Origin: a bacterium
Lineage (GTDB): Bacteria; Spirochaetota; Spirochaetia; JABEVK01
Assembly: GCA_021782055.1 (NCBI GenBank)
Contig: JAJXVP010000012.1
Location: 1-34,988 of the forward strand
Direction of reading: 5' to 3'
Length of the DNA: 34,988 nt
Below are positions 8,532-16,450 of the stretch, piece after piece. How positions within the stretch are numbered: the stretch's first letter is position 1; each line of letters opens with the position of its first letter. Under the pieces are notes generated by a model. It did no database searches. It was not told the DNA's origin and saw nothing but the letters and a program-made list of their open reading frames with translations. The position numbers were made by a program, and so were the translations under genes.

Positions 8532-9020
8532 CTAAACTTGGCCGTGACAATGTTTATATTTTTTTCCACTCCCGCAATAGCAGGGTTCATTTCGTCCTAA
8601 TTTGGGAGCTTCGCGCGTAATAGTGGTTGGAACCACCACTCCTTTATCGTAAAACCAGCGGCCATTAACTTTCTTGAACTCGGCAATCTCATGGTAAGAG
8701 TCTTTGAGGCCTCTTTGAGAGTACGTGGCAACAAACTCCACCTTTCCCCAATCGTCTGAGACTCCGCCTTTTTCTTTAGAAAGGATCTTTAAACCCAGCC
8801 AGCTCGATTCGCGACTCCACTTCCGTGTTTCTTCAATCGATACTTCGTCTCGCTGATCGCGCTCATGCGTCGACTCAATAAATTCAATCTCGCCTTTGGC
8901 GTATGCTGTATAACGGGCCCGCATCAAAGCTTCGGCCGTGGGGGCCTCAACTTTGCCTTGAAGAATCGGCTGACAACAGCTTTCGTAGGTAAGACCAGAA
9001 CCACAAGGACACTTTTCCAT
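8532..9020 (-). CDS. YchJ-like (UPF0225) protein with two SEC-C zinc motifs
   Basis: This 162-residue protein has a SEC-C type zinc-binding motif at each end: CPCGSG with CC near the N terminus, and [14 protein letters not shown] at the C terminus. Between them is the NTF2-like middle domain of the UPF0225 family ([19 protein letters not shown], then aromatic-rich strands). The family function is not well established; SEC-C motifs bind zinc and occur in SecA and translation-linked proteins. The start is ATG 9020, chosen because CAGGAG lies seven bases upstream. It is first in the operon and has a strong promoter and a leader of about 78 bases. Confidence 0.88.
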   Translation of the reverse strand: MEKCPCGSGLTYESCCQPILQGKVEAPTAEALMRARYTAYAKGEIEFIESTHERDQRDEVSIEETRKWSRESSWLGLKILSKEKGGVSDDWGKVEFVATYSQRGLKDSYHEIAEFKKVNGRWFYDKGVVVPTTITREAPKLGRNEPCYCGSGKKYKHCHGQV

Positions 9021-9104
9021 GAACAAACTCCTGGCCTACTTTACCCTTCACCGCTCCAAAAAGAAAAGAGGTCTAAAGGAGACTTCGTGATAGCGTTGAG
9101 AGTC

Positions 9105-9133
9105 ATTATACACACGTGTGTTTAATCTGACAA
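9105..9133 (-). promoter_or_regulatory. Strong promoter of the ychJ-like/malQ/sixA/mutY operon
   Basis: On the minus strand, TTGTCA (9133-9128) is followed after exactly 17 bases by a perfect TATAAT (9110-9105). It begins a few bases after the mgtE stop codon, and about 85 bases separate the -10 from ATG 9020. The spacer holds a 12-bp palindrome. Confidence 0.75.
9110..9121. promoter_or_regulatory. 12-bp palindrome inside the promoter spacer, candidate operator
   Basis: ACACACGTGTGT is a perfect palindrome that occupies most of the spacer between the -35 and the -10 and touches the last base of the -10. A dimeric regulator bound here would occlude or reshape the promoter. No regulator gene is adjacent. 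Confidence 0.45.
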
Positions 9134-9140
9134 GGCCTAA

Positions 9141-10130
9141 TTATTTTAAAAAAAGTGCCGCGCCCGTTAAATATACCAAAATGGTGGCTATGTCGGTAAA
9201 CGCCAGAACAAGAGGTCCCGCCGCAACACGTAGCTCGAGTTTCAAGACACGAACGAGATAAGGAAACGACAAGCCAATCAGACCAGCATTAAAAACCGCC
9301 AGAACCACGGCCGCACCTATTATCGCTGGTCCCCAGCTCCCCGGCTCTAAAAAGCTGGCCAACAAGCCCACCAAAAGGCCTAAGGGAAGCCCCAAAAAAC
9401 TCCCCATAAGTGCTTCGCGAAGAGCCATTACCCCGTAGGACCGCCTTTCAAGCGCGGGTTTATGAGTTTCTTGAAAGCCTAAGGTCATGGACTGAATCGC
9501 CACACTTTCACCTAGGGCAAGGACAAGGGCGATAAAAAACGACAAAAGGATATTTTTTTCGAGCGAAGCGGCATAGAGACTAGAAAGCCATGCACAAACA
9601 AACCCACTAGTTACGGTAGCCAAAAGCCACGGGAAGCGTCCCCAAAACACGGCCCCCCATCGGCGCTGGCCCAGGGATTCTAGCCGCACACCGATGGTTT
9701 GAAAGATTTCTTCGACCCGGAGCTTGTCGGTGAAGTCCACTTCTTGCCCGGTAATCACTTTAAGGTCAATAACGCCCTGCACCCGATCAAAAGCATCCAC
9801 CACAGGCAACGACAAGTACTTGTGACGCGAAAATTGCTTAGCGGCCTCAACAAGAGGTAACGATTCATTGACGGTTACCAGGGCCCCTTGGGCCATATCT
9901 TTCAAAAGTCGCTCGGGCGGAGAAACCAAAAACCGCCTCACGGGTACGACACCTGTCAGTCGGTTTGCCTCGTCAACGGTGTAGAAATAAAAGATTTTTA
10001 AGTCATCCCCCAATTTTCGTACCATTTCTAAGGCCTCGGCACAGGTCAAGCTCTCTGCTAAGGTTAAAAAATCATGATGAATAAAATCCTTTACAGGACG
10101 CTGAAAGTGGTCTATTTCCGTTTTCGCCAT
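9141..10130 (-). CDS. mgtE: MgtE-family magnesium transporter lacking the N domain
   Basis: This is an inner-membrane Mg2+ (or other divalent cation) channel/transporter of the MgtE/SLC41 family. From ATG 10130 it has 329 residues, against about 450 for full MgtE. It begins directly in a pair of CBS domains (about 10-140), joined by a plug-like helix (about 150-165) to five membrane segments (about 170-328). The membrane part keeps the family landmark LALGESVAIQSMTLG. The helical N domain that helps sense Mg2+ in other MgtE proteins is absent, so gating would rest on the CBS pair. The start is set by TATGGT six bases upstream; the GGTGAG before the ATG is too close to be a good ribosome-binding site. 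It is divergent from the KimA-like gene. I see no Mg riboswitch; the gap is too short. Confidence 0.88.
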   Translation of the reverse strand: MAKTEIDHFQRPVKDFIHHDFLTLAESLTCAEALEMVRKLGDDLKIFYFYTVDEANRLTGVVPVRRFLVSPPERLLKDMAQGALVTVNESLPLVEAAKQFSRHKYLSLPVVDAFDRVQGVIDLKVITGQEVDFTDKLRVEEIFQTIGVRLESLGQRRWGAVFWGRFPWLLATVTSGFVCAWLSSLYAASLEKNILLSFFIALVLALGESVAIQSMTLGFQETHKPALERRSYGVMALREALMGSFLGLPLGLLVGLLASFLEPGSWGPAIIGAAVVLAVFNAGLIGLSFPYLVRVLKLELRVAAGPLVLAFTDIATILVYLTGAALFLK

Positions 10131-10136
10131 ACTCTC

Positions 10137-10165
10137 ACCATAGTCACGCTCAGACCAGGAATCAA
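10137..10165 (-). promoter_or_regulatory. Promoter giving a predicted leaderless mgtE mRNA
   Basis: TTGATT (10165-10160), a 17-base spacer and TATGGT (10142-10137) on the minus strand, then six bases to ATG 10130. Confidence 0.6.
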
Positions 10166-10195
10166 GGATAAGGAAGCGGGGGTTCACCGAATCGC

Positions 10196-10224
10196 TTGAC
10201 GAATGTCGATCGAAGTCCTAATGT
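10196..10224 (+). promoter_or_regulatory. Promoter of the KimA-like gene
   Basis: TTGACG (10196-10201), 17 bases, TAATGT (10219-10224). The leader would be only about 18 bases, and no Shine-Dalgarno sequence precedes ATG 10249. It is back to back with the mgtE promoter. Confidence 0.5.
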
Positions 10225-10248
10225 AACCTGGCCGGCTTAACGGTTTTT

Positions 10249-12231
10249 ATGTCAGATTCATCTTTCACCAAGCGTATTCGGCGCCTGTTCTTCGGCCCCG
10301 AAAAAACGATCGACCAAAAAACTTTTCACTCGATGGCCCTCATCGCATTCTTTGCCTGGGTGGGGCTGGGAGCTGATGGTTTAACCTCCTCGTGCTATGG
10401 TCCTGATGAAGCGTTCCGTGCGCTGGGAACACATACCTCGTTGGGCTTGTTTGTCGCTTTGGCGGCGGCGTTTACCATTTTCACCATCAGTCTAAGCTAT
10501 TCGCAAGTTTTAGAGGCCTTTCCCACCGGTGGAGGTGGCTACCTCGTTGCCAGCAAGCTGCTATCACCCACAGCCGGTATGGTTTCAGGTTCAGCCCTGG
10601 TGATTGACTACGTTCTGACGATTTCTGTATCGATCGCCAGCGGAGCCGATGCCCTGTTCAGCGCCCTTCCCGCCGTTTGGATGCCCTACAAACTCGTTTT
10701 CGAGTTCTTTGTTCTGGGCCTTCTTTTGTGGATGAATCTCCGCGGCGTCAAAGAATCGATTCTTCCCCTGATTCCTATTTTTGGCACCTTTGTGATCACT
10801 CATGCCATTCTTATTGGCAGTGCGTTTGTGATGCATGCAAGTGATGTAGGTCGACTGAGCCATATGGCTGGCAAAGACCTCAATCAATCGATTCAAACCT
10901 TGGGGCTCTTTGGAGCTCTTTTGCTCGTTCTCAAAGCCTTTACGATGGGCGCAGGTACCTTTACAGGAATCGAAGCCGTCAGTAACGGTATGTCGGTTTT
11001 ACGAGAACCCAAGGTAAAGACGGGCAAACGAACCATGTTCTACATGGCACTTTCGCTTGCCGTCACCGTTTTGGGGCTTTTTTCGGCCTACATTTTGTTT
11101 GACCTTAAACCACAAGAAAATCTTACCCTCAATGCCGTTCTGGTAGAGGCCATGTCAGGCAACTGGGGCCAATGGGGACAGATATTCAGTATTCTCACCC
11201 TTGGATCTGAAGCGGTTCTTTTATTTGTGGCGGCGCAGACCGGTTTCATTGGAGGACCTCAAGTTGTGGCCAACATGGCCAAAGATCGATGGCTTCCTAC
11301 CCGCTTTGCGGCACTTAGCGATCGACTGGTTTCAAAAAACGGCTTGTTTTTAATGGCTACAGGAGCCGCCGTTGTTTTGTTCCTCAGCCAGGGTTCAGTT
11401 GATATTTTGGTCATTCTGTATAGCATCAACGTTTTCATCACGTTTGTGCTGTCACAATCTGGCATGATCATCCACTGGAAAAATCAACGAAAAACAACCC
11501 GTCACTGGTTGAGAAAGATCTTGATTAACACCGTAGGTTTGCTCGTTAGCTTGTTTATCCTTATTTCGGTCGTGATACTCAAGTTTCAAGAAGGGGGTTG
11601 GGTTACCCTTCTGGTAACTGCGCTAGCGGTCCTTGGGGCTTGGTCCATCCGACGCTATTATCAAAAAACAGAGCGTCGACTAGCCCGGTTAAATGTCCTG
11701 CCACAAGCAGTCCTTAAGGAGCTAGAATCCGAGCCTGAGCCTGTGATAAACCGCGAAGGCCGTGCCCGTCCGGGTGAGGGGCGAACAGCGGTTTTAATGG
11801 TCAGTGGGTTCAATGGAATGGGCCTCCATACCTTTTTTCAAATTCCCCGGCTTTTTCCAGGGGCATTTCATAAAATCGTCTTTGTGCAAATCGGTCTGAT
11901 CGATGCAGGAAACTTCAAAGGAATGGCAGAAATAGACCACCTTAAGGCCTCTACCGCCGACAGTTTGACTCGCTACGTCGCTTATGCCCAAAGGCATGGC
12001 TGGGAAACGGAATCCTACTCCGGCTTTTCCACCGACGTGCTTGAAGCCTTTGAAAAACTTTTGCCAACGATTCAGTCGGCGAACCCCGAAGCCGTCTATT
12101 TTGCCGGCAAACTCGTTTTTGACCCGGAACCTGTGCTATCGCACTGGCTTTTTAACAATTTGGTCGAGGAACTTCAGCGCCGCTGTGCCCGCGAAGGGCT
12201 TCCTTTTGTCGTGATGCCCGTCCGGGCCTAA
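10249..12231 (+). CDS. KimA-like APC-family cation (potassium) transporter
   Basis: This is a 660-residue integral membrane protein of the amino acid-polyamine-cation superfamily. About 12 membrane segments lie between residues 28 and 475. A cytoplasmic C-terminal domain of about 180 residues follows. It matches the KimA (YdaO) K+/H+ symporter type in GADGLTSSCYGPDE (membrane segment 1), FPTGGGGYLVASKLL, VIDYVLTISVSIASGADALFSALPA, LRGVKES, KAFTMGAGTFTGIEAVSN and FVLSQSGMIIHW. In KimA the C-terminal domain binds c-di-AMP, and the C-terminal segment here (about 510-658) has a similar alpha/beta look. The potassium assignment is inference from these motifs, and an amino-acid permease is the alternative. 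It pairs divergently with mgtE, suggesting a cation-homeostasis locus. Confidence 0.8.
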   Translation: MSDSSFTKRIRRLFFGPEKTIDQKTFHSMALIAFFAWVGLGADGLTSSCYGPDEAFRALGTHTSLGLFVALAAAFTIFTISLSYSQVLEAFPTGGGGYLVASKLLSPTAGMVSGSALVIDYVLTISVSIASGADALFSALPAVWMPYKLVFEFFVLGLLLWMNLRGVKESILPLIPIFGTFVITHAILIGSAFVMHASDVGRLSHMAGKDLNQSIQTLGLFGALLLVLKAFTMGAGTFTGIEAVSNGMSVLREPKVKTGKRTMFYMALSLAVTVLGLFSAYILFDLKPQENLTLNAVLVEAMSGNWGQWGQIFSILTLGSEAVLLFVAAQTGFIGGPQVVANMAKDRWLPTRFAALSDRLVSKNGLFLMATGAAVVLFLSQGSVDILVILYSINVFITFVLSQSGMIIHWKNQRKTTRHWLRKILINTVGLLVSLFILISVVILKFQEGGWVTLLVTALAVLGAWSIRRYYQKTERRLARLNVLPQAVLKELESEPEPVINREGRARPGEGRTAVLMVSGFNGMGLHTFFQIPRLFPGAFHKIVFVQIGLIDAGNFKGMAEIDHLKASTADSLTRYVAYAQRHGWETESYSGFSTDVLEAFEKLLPTIQSANPEAVYFAGKLVFDPEPVLSHWLFNNLVEELQRRCAREGLPFVVMPVRA

Positions 12232-12253
12232 CTTCGTCCGAGCCAGCCCGAGC

Positions 12254-13708
12254 TCAGGGCTTTACCGGGTTAGTTAACCCATGGAGCCCACTGGTCACCC
12301 ATTCTGCCATATTCTCGAGTGTTGTATCGGCGATATTGTCCAAAGCTTCCCTCGTCAAAAAGGCCATGTGACTGGTGACCAATACGTTGGGAAAGGTCAT
12401 GAGCCTCGCAAGAACGTCGTCGGTTACTACTGAAGCCGAATAATCCTCGAAAAAATATTCACTTTCCTCTTCGTAAACGTCGAGACCTGCGGCTCCCACT
12501 TGCCCTGCAATCAGCCCTCGAATGAGCGCTTGAGTATCAATCAGCGCTCCCCTGCTGGTATTGATGAGCATAACCCCAGGTTTCATCTGGCGGATTGCTT
12601 CATCATTGATCAAATGGTGAGTCTCGGGTGTTAACGGCAGGTAAAGCGAGATAATATCTGACTCGCGAAAGAGTGTGGGCAAATCGGTAAAGCGTCCGCC
12701 CCGGGCTTCTAACTCAGGGTCACGGGACCGGTTATATAAGAGGACCTCACAGCCAAAACCCTTGAGAATATCAAAAGCACAGCGCCCAATTTTTCCGGTT
12801 CCTGCCAGGCCCACGGTTTTACCATGCATATCAAAACCTACCAGGTGATTTAACGAAAAGTTTCCGTCCCGGATACGATTATAAGCTTGGTGGGTGTGCC
12901 GGTTGAGTGCCATCATTAAGGCCACAGAATGCTCCGCGACGGCGAAGGGGGAATAAGCCGGAACCCGCGTCACAGCGATTCCTAACCGCTGACAGGTCGT
13001 TAAGTCAACGTTGTTGTACCCAGCGCAACGCAAAGCAATATGTCCCACGCCCAATTGATGGAGGGCGATTACCACGTCTTCGGTAACGCGATCATTCACA
13101 AAAACGCAGACTGCCTGAAACCCAGCAGCAAGCGAGACAGTTTCGGGAGTGAGCTTAGCCTCAAAAAAGGTTAGCGCAAAACGTTCCCGATTTTGCTTTC
13201 TCAGGGCCTCTTCCATATAAGGCTTTGAATCAAAGACGGCCAACCGTGGACGCGAGTCGGTTTTCGTGGCCTGAAGATCGGCTAGACGAGCGGTTTGAAC
13301 CCGCAGATACTGCGACAATTCTGCGATAAGGTGTTGGGCAAAAACGGGGTGTTCGGTGAGCAGTTGCAGAAACATCTGTCGTGAAATTTCCCCTAAAAGC
13401 ACTTTTCCCCGAGCGGTCAGCGTCGCAGAGCGTGGTTCCTGCCGTAAAAGGCTCATCATTCCCGCTAATTCACCGGCTTTCAGCCGAGCGATTTCGATAT
13501 TTTCCTGTTCGGCGGCCTTTTTCAACACCGAGAGTTCACCTTCTAAAACCACATACATACAATCGCCCGGGGCGTTCTCCAGACACAGGATTTGCCCATC
13601 CTCCAAGGCTATCGAACGCATCTGCTCAAGCATGAGCTCGAGCACTTGATCGCCGAGGCTTGCCAACAGGGGTTCTTTTTTTAAGAAATCAATTCGCTTG
13701 TCCGCCAC
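12254..13708 (-). CDS. Cyclic nucleotide-binding domain fused to a D-lactate dehydrogenase-type enzyme
   Basis: This 484-residue protein joins two complete domains. Residues about 10-140 form a CAP/CRP-type cyclic nucleotide-binding domain, with a beta-roll, VLEGELSVL, and a phosphate-binding cassette GELAGMMSLLRQEPRSAT (79-96). The cassette keeps the phosphate-binding Arg93, but Met84 replaces the Glu that normally contacts the ribose. Residues about 155-480 form a D-2-hydroxyacid dehydrogenase of the LdhA type. This has the NAD-binding GTGKIG (303-308), catalytic Arg386, Glu413 in DVYEEE and His447 in TSHMAFLT, plus the LdhA-like YFFEDYS segment. It should reduce pyruvate to D-lactate with NADH, or act on a related 2-oxoacid. 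The GTG start has GAGGAG six bases upstream. It is divergent from the HD-GYP gene. Which nucleotide, if any, binds is unknown. Confidence 0.92.
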   Translation of the reverse strand: MADKRIDFLKKEPLLASLGDQVLELMLEQMRSIALEDGQILCLENAPGDCMYVVLEGELSVLKKAAEQENIEIARLKAGELAGMMSLLRQEPRSATLTARGKVLLGEISRQMFLQLLTEHPVFAQHLIAELSQYLRVQTARLADLQATKTDSRPRLAVFDSKPYMEEALRKQNRERFALTFFEAKLTPETVSLAAGFQAVCVFVNDRVTEDVVIALHQLGVGHIALRCAGYNNVDLTTCQRLGIAVTRVPAYSPFAVAEHSVALMMALNRHTHQAYNRIRDGNFSLNHLVGFDMHGKTVGLAGTGKIGRCAFDILKGFGCEVLLYNRSRDPELEARGGRFTDLPTLFRESDIISLYLPLTPETHHLINDEAIRQMKPGVMLINTSRGALIDTQALIRGLIAGQVGAAGLDVYEEESEYFFEDYSASVVTDDVLARLMTFPNVLVTSHMAFLTREALDNIADTTLENMAEWVTSGLHGLTNPVKP

Positions 13709-13802
13709 AACACACTCCTCACAGCAACTTGTTTTCTGACAGTTTTTCCTTACTATATACCATAGACTGCAAAATTAGACCGCACTGACTGAGGAGGCTG
13801 AC

Positions 13803-15026
13803 GTGCCTACACGAAAAAAGTTTGAGGTGAGCCCCGAGGACTTACACACCATCTTGGCAAAACTAGAGCAACTTCACCATGTGCGAGACCTTAACACTCT
13901 TTTGGACGCGCTTCTGACGGAATCACGTCACATGGCTCACGCCGACGCCGGGTCAATTTTTTTGGCAGAAGGAGAATTCCTTAAGTTCAGTTATGTCCAA
14001 AACGACACCTTGTTCCGCAACGACTTTCTTTCGAACAAGTACATTTATTCGAACCAAACCGTTTCTATCGACCTAACTTCGTTAGCTGGGTATGTGGCCA
14101 AGACCGGAGAATCCCTGTTAATTGATGACGCGTATGCGATAGACGTGAAAAAGCCTTACACCTTTAACGCCACTTTTGATGATATTTCTCAGTACCGCAC
14201 CACCTCGATGCTCATTGTACCGCTGACAACGAGCAAAAACGAACGCCTAGGTGTTTTAGAGCTTATCAACAGAATTAACGACCAAGGGGAATCGGTTCCT
14301 TTTAGTGAATACGAAAAAAACCTGGTGGCTCTTTTTGCTTTTTACGCCAGCGTTGCCATCGAACGGGCCCTGTTACTACGCGATGTTGTCCACAAAATGC
14401 TCAAGATGACACAAATCCGTGATCCTGAAGAAACCCAACCCCATGTCGAGCGAGTGGGGGCTTACGCTGTCGAAATTTATCAACGTTGGGCCGAACGACA
14501 CAAGGTTCCTCACGACGAGATTGTGACATTTCGAGACGTGCTAAGCACGGCCGCGATGCTTCATGATATTGGCAAAGTGGGAATCGCCGACCGCATTTTG
14601 CAAAAAAATGGCCCTCTCACCGAAGAAGAGTATGAACAAATGAAGTGGCACGTCATTTATGGCGCCGAGTTTTTTCGCAACCCCCATTCAGAATGGGATA
14701 GCCTAGCCTACGAAATTACCCTCAACCACCACGAAAAGTGGGATGGCACCGGCTACCCCGGCATAGGACGCAGTGATCCTCTTACTATTGACAGCCGACC
14801 AGGTAAGAAAGGCAATGCCATCCCCCTTTCGGCAAGAATTGTCGCGCTTGCGGATGTTTATGACGCGTTAATCAGCAAACGACCGTATAAGGACCCTTGG
14901 GAAGAGGACAAAGTGCTGCACCATATTCGGGGTCAAGCCGGAAAACACTTCGACCCAGAAATTGTCGAAATCTTTTTCGAAATCTACGACATTATCAGGG
15001 CTATCCGTTCGAAATGGGAAAAATAA
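13803..15026 (+). CDS. GAF-HD-GYP c-di-GMP phosphodiesterase
   Basis: This is a 407-residue soluble signalling enzyme. An N-terminal GAF sensor domain (about 25-190) ends in a helical linker to an HD-GYP domain (about 195-400). The metal-binding HD is at 254-255 (MLHDIGKVG). The signature HHEKWDGTGYP (309-319) is complete, so hydrolysis of c-di-GMP to pGpG/GMP is expected. The HD-GYP domain carries a short extra loop after GYPG (IDSRPGKKGN). The GTG start at 13803 is supported by GAGGAGG five bases upstream. It shares an intergenic region of 94 bases with the divergent CNBD-dehydrogenase gene and would oppose the GGDEF protein encoded at 4.5-5.4 kb. Confidence 0.94.
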   Translation: MPTRKKFEVSPEDLHTILAKLEQLHHVRDLNTLLDALLTESRHMAHADAGSIFLAEGEFLKFSYVQNDTLFRNDFLSNKYIYSNQTVSIDLTSLAGYVAKTGESLLIDDAYAIDVKKPYTFNATFDDISQYRTTSMLIVPLTTSKNERLGVLELINRINDQGESVPFSEYEKNLVALFAFYASVAIERALLLRDVVHKMLKMTQIRDPEETQPHVERVGAYAVEIYQRWAERHKVPHDEIVTFRDVLSTAAMLHDIGKVGIADRILQKNGPLTEEEYEQMKWHVIYGAEFFRNPHSEWDSLAYEITLNHHEKWDGTGYPGIGRSDPLTIDSRPGKKGNAIPLSARIVALADVYDALISKRPYKDPWEEDKVLHHIRGQAGKHFDPEIVEIFFEIYDIIRAIRSKWEK

Positions 15027-15096
15027 CGAGAAGTCGTCACTAAGTCCGTTCTTCGAGGTAAGACAGCCCTTAAGGTTTTAGGTTTCCTACACTTTT

Positions 15097-16329
15097 TTAG
15101 GATTCCATCAGCTTTCTGATAATCTGCGCGTTATCCAACAACGAAGAAAGACTGCGGTTATCGTGCAAACGGCTGATAGCACGGGCAAAAAGGTTCGAGA
15201 CATTGGCCGAAGTGTACCATGGTCGGTCAAGGAGCCGTTCATCATGATAGACGGCGTTCGTGCCAATGATGCGGTGAAAGAGCCCTTGTTCGAAGGCCTC
15301 ATCAAAATACTTAATCGCATCGCCAGTAAAAAGCGGGAGGCTTATACCGGCAATGATCTTTTTTGCGCCCATTTCGGTTAACAGCTTAAAGGCTTTGATG
15401 AGGGTGCCACCAGTTCCTAAAAGGTCATCGGCCATAAAGACATTCTTTCCGCGGACATCTCCGAGCAACTTGGTGTCAGTAATATTGGACTCACCGGCGC
15501 TAACACTGAGTTTAGAATAGTCACGCTCCTTATAGAGCATGGCCAAGGATCGCGAGAGGCAGGAGGCATAAAATTTGTTACGATCCACAGCCCCAGTATC
15601 TGGCGACACGATCACTAAATTGGGATCTTTCAAATCAATCAGACCGTGCAATCTCGTCAAAATCTGATAGCTAGCGTGAAGATTTTCAAGATTCAATTTA
15701 ATAAAGGTATTTTCAATTTCTTTGGAGTGAATATCGAGGGTAAGAATGCGTTCCACCCCCATATTCTCAAGGATTTGCCCAAAGCGGGCAGCAGTTAGAC
15801 CTTCACGGCCTTTTTTCTTATGTTGACGGGCATAGGGATAGGCTGGCAACACCACCGTCACGCTCACTGCGCCCGCTTGAATGGCGGCATCAACAGCAGT
15901 CATTAAACAAACCATATGATCGTTAATGCTGAGTTGGTAACGGTCTTCAGAGTTATGAAACTTAACAGGGTACGTATTAGCGATATCTTGAACGATGAAC
16001 AAATCCATTCCTCGAATGGAAATTCCTATTTCGGTTTTAAACTCACCGTTAGCAAACCGGGTAAAATTCGCTGGTACTACAAAATGTGGTTGACGGTAAG
16101 CGTACACTGAGCCACCGTGCTCCGCCTCGTTTGAATGCAAGTCATAGTCAAAGTTCATCTGCCGGGTGATTTCTTCTTTCGTGAGATTATACACCCGCGA
16201 CAAAGAGGCGGTTTTTTTTTCAAACCGTCGATGATAAATGTATTTGAGGTGGGAAATCACTTCTCCGGCGAACGCCTTGCCACCCGGGCAAGCCAGGATG
16301 CCCAACGTCGTAGATCGGTTGAAGTTCAT
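15097..16329 (-). CDS. prs: Ribose-phosphate pyrophosphokinase (PRPP synthetase), long form
   Basis: The enzyme makes PRPP from ribose-5-phosphate and ATP for nucleotide, His and Trp synthesis. Conserved parts are FANGE (92-96, nucleotide-binding region), PAYPYARQHKKKGREGLTA (162-180, flexible catalytic loop region), LDIHSKEIENTF, VSPDTGAVDR and the PRPP loop ADDLLGTGGT (300-309). It has 410 residues, about 90 more than the usual 310-320. Most of the extra length lies before FANGE, at about residues 25-85. The PRPP loop has GTGGT where the usual enzyme has DTAGT or DTGGT. It could therefore be a divergent subfamily with altered regulation. There is no ribosome-binding site; TAACCT lies six bases before the ATG. 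It is convergent with the HD-GYP gene and divergent from hflK. Confidence 0.9.
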   Translation of the reverse strand: MNFNRSTTLGILACPGGKAFAGEVISHLKYIYHRRFEKKTASLSRVYNLTKEEITRQMNFDYDLHSNEAEHGGSVYAYRQPHFVVPANFTRFANGEFKTEIGISIRGMDLFIVQDIANTYPVKFHNSEDRYQLSINDHMVCLMTAVDAAIQAGAVSVTVVLPAYPYARQHKKKGREGLTAARFGQILENMGVERILTLDIHSKEIENTFIKLNLENLHASYQILTRLHGLIDLKDPNLVIVSPDTGAVDRNKFYASCLSRSLAMLYKERDYSKLSVSAGESNITDTKLLGDVRGKNVFMADDLLGTGGTLIKAFKLLTEMGAKKIIAGISLPLFTGDAIKYFDEAFEQGLFHRIIGTNAVYHDERLLDRPWYTSANVSNLFARAISRLHDNRSLSSLLDNAQIIRKLMES

Positions 16330-16335
16330 GCGCTC

Positions 16336-16365
16336 AGGTTACCAGAAAGTCAGGCTTACGGTCAA
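16336..16365 (-). promoter_or_regulatory. Promoter giving a predicted leaderless prs mRNA
   Basis: On the minus strand, TTGACC (16365-16360), 18 bases, TAACCT (16341-16336), then six bases to ATG 16329. Confidence 0.55.
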
Positions 16366-16398
16366 TCAGAAGCAGGCGCGTTCCGTGGGGAGCGTTCC

Positions 16399-16428
16399 TT
16401 GACCGTAGCACACAAGACAAAGTATTCT
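16399..16428 (+). promoter_or_regulatory. Promoter of hflK-hflC
   Basis: TTGACC (16399-16404), 18 bases, TATTCT (16423-16428). The leader is about 15-17 bases and includes AAAGGAG before ATG 16451. This promoter does drive a leader with a ribosome-binding site, unlike the divergent prs promoter. Confidence 0.6.
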
Positions 16429-16450
16429 CTGTGCCGACAAAGGAGCTCCC

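Noticed and set aside
10131..10248. Mg (M-box) or c-di-AMP riboswitch before mgtE or the KimA-like gene
   Set aside because: The whole gap is 118 bases and both promoters sit close to their start codons, leaving no space for a riboswitch.
12245..12263. Hairpin AGCCC-7-GGGCT between the KimA-like and CNBD-dehydrogenase genes as a bidirectional terminator
   Set aside because: The stem is only five pairs and is followed by three T residues; too weak to call.
12267..12280. Palindrome GGGTTA-GT-TAACCC
   Set aside because: It lies inside the C-terminal codons of the dehydrogenase, and no regulatory role is suggested by its position.
13709..13802. Clear sigma-70 promoters in the gap between the CNBD-dehydrogenase and HD-GYP genes
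   Set aside because: AT-rich elements such as TATATA are present, but no -35/-10 pair with good spacing could be fixed on either strand.
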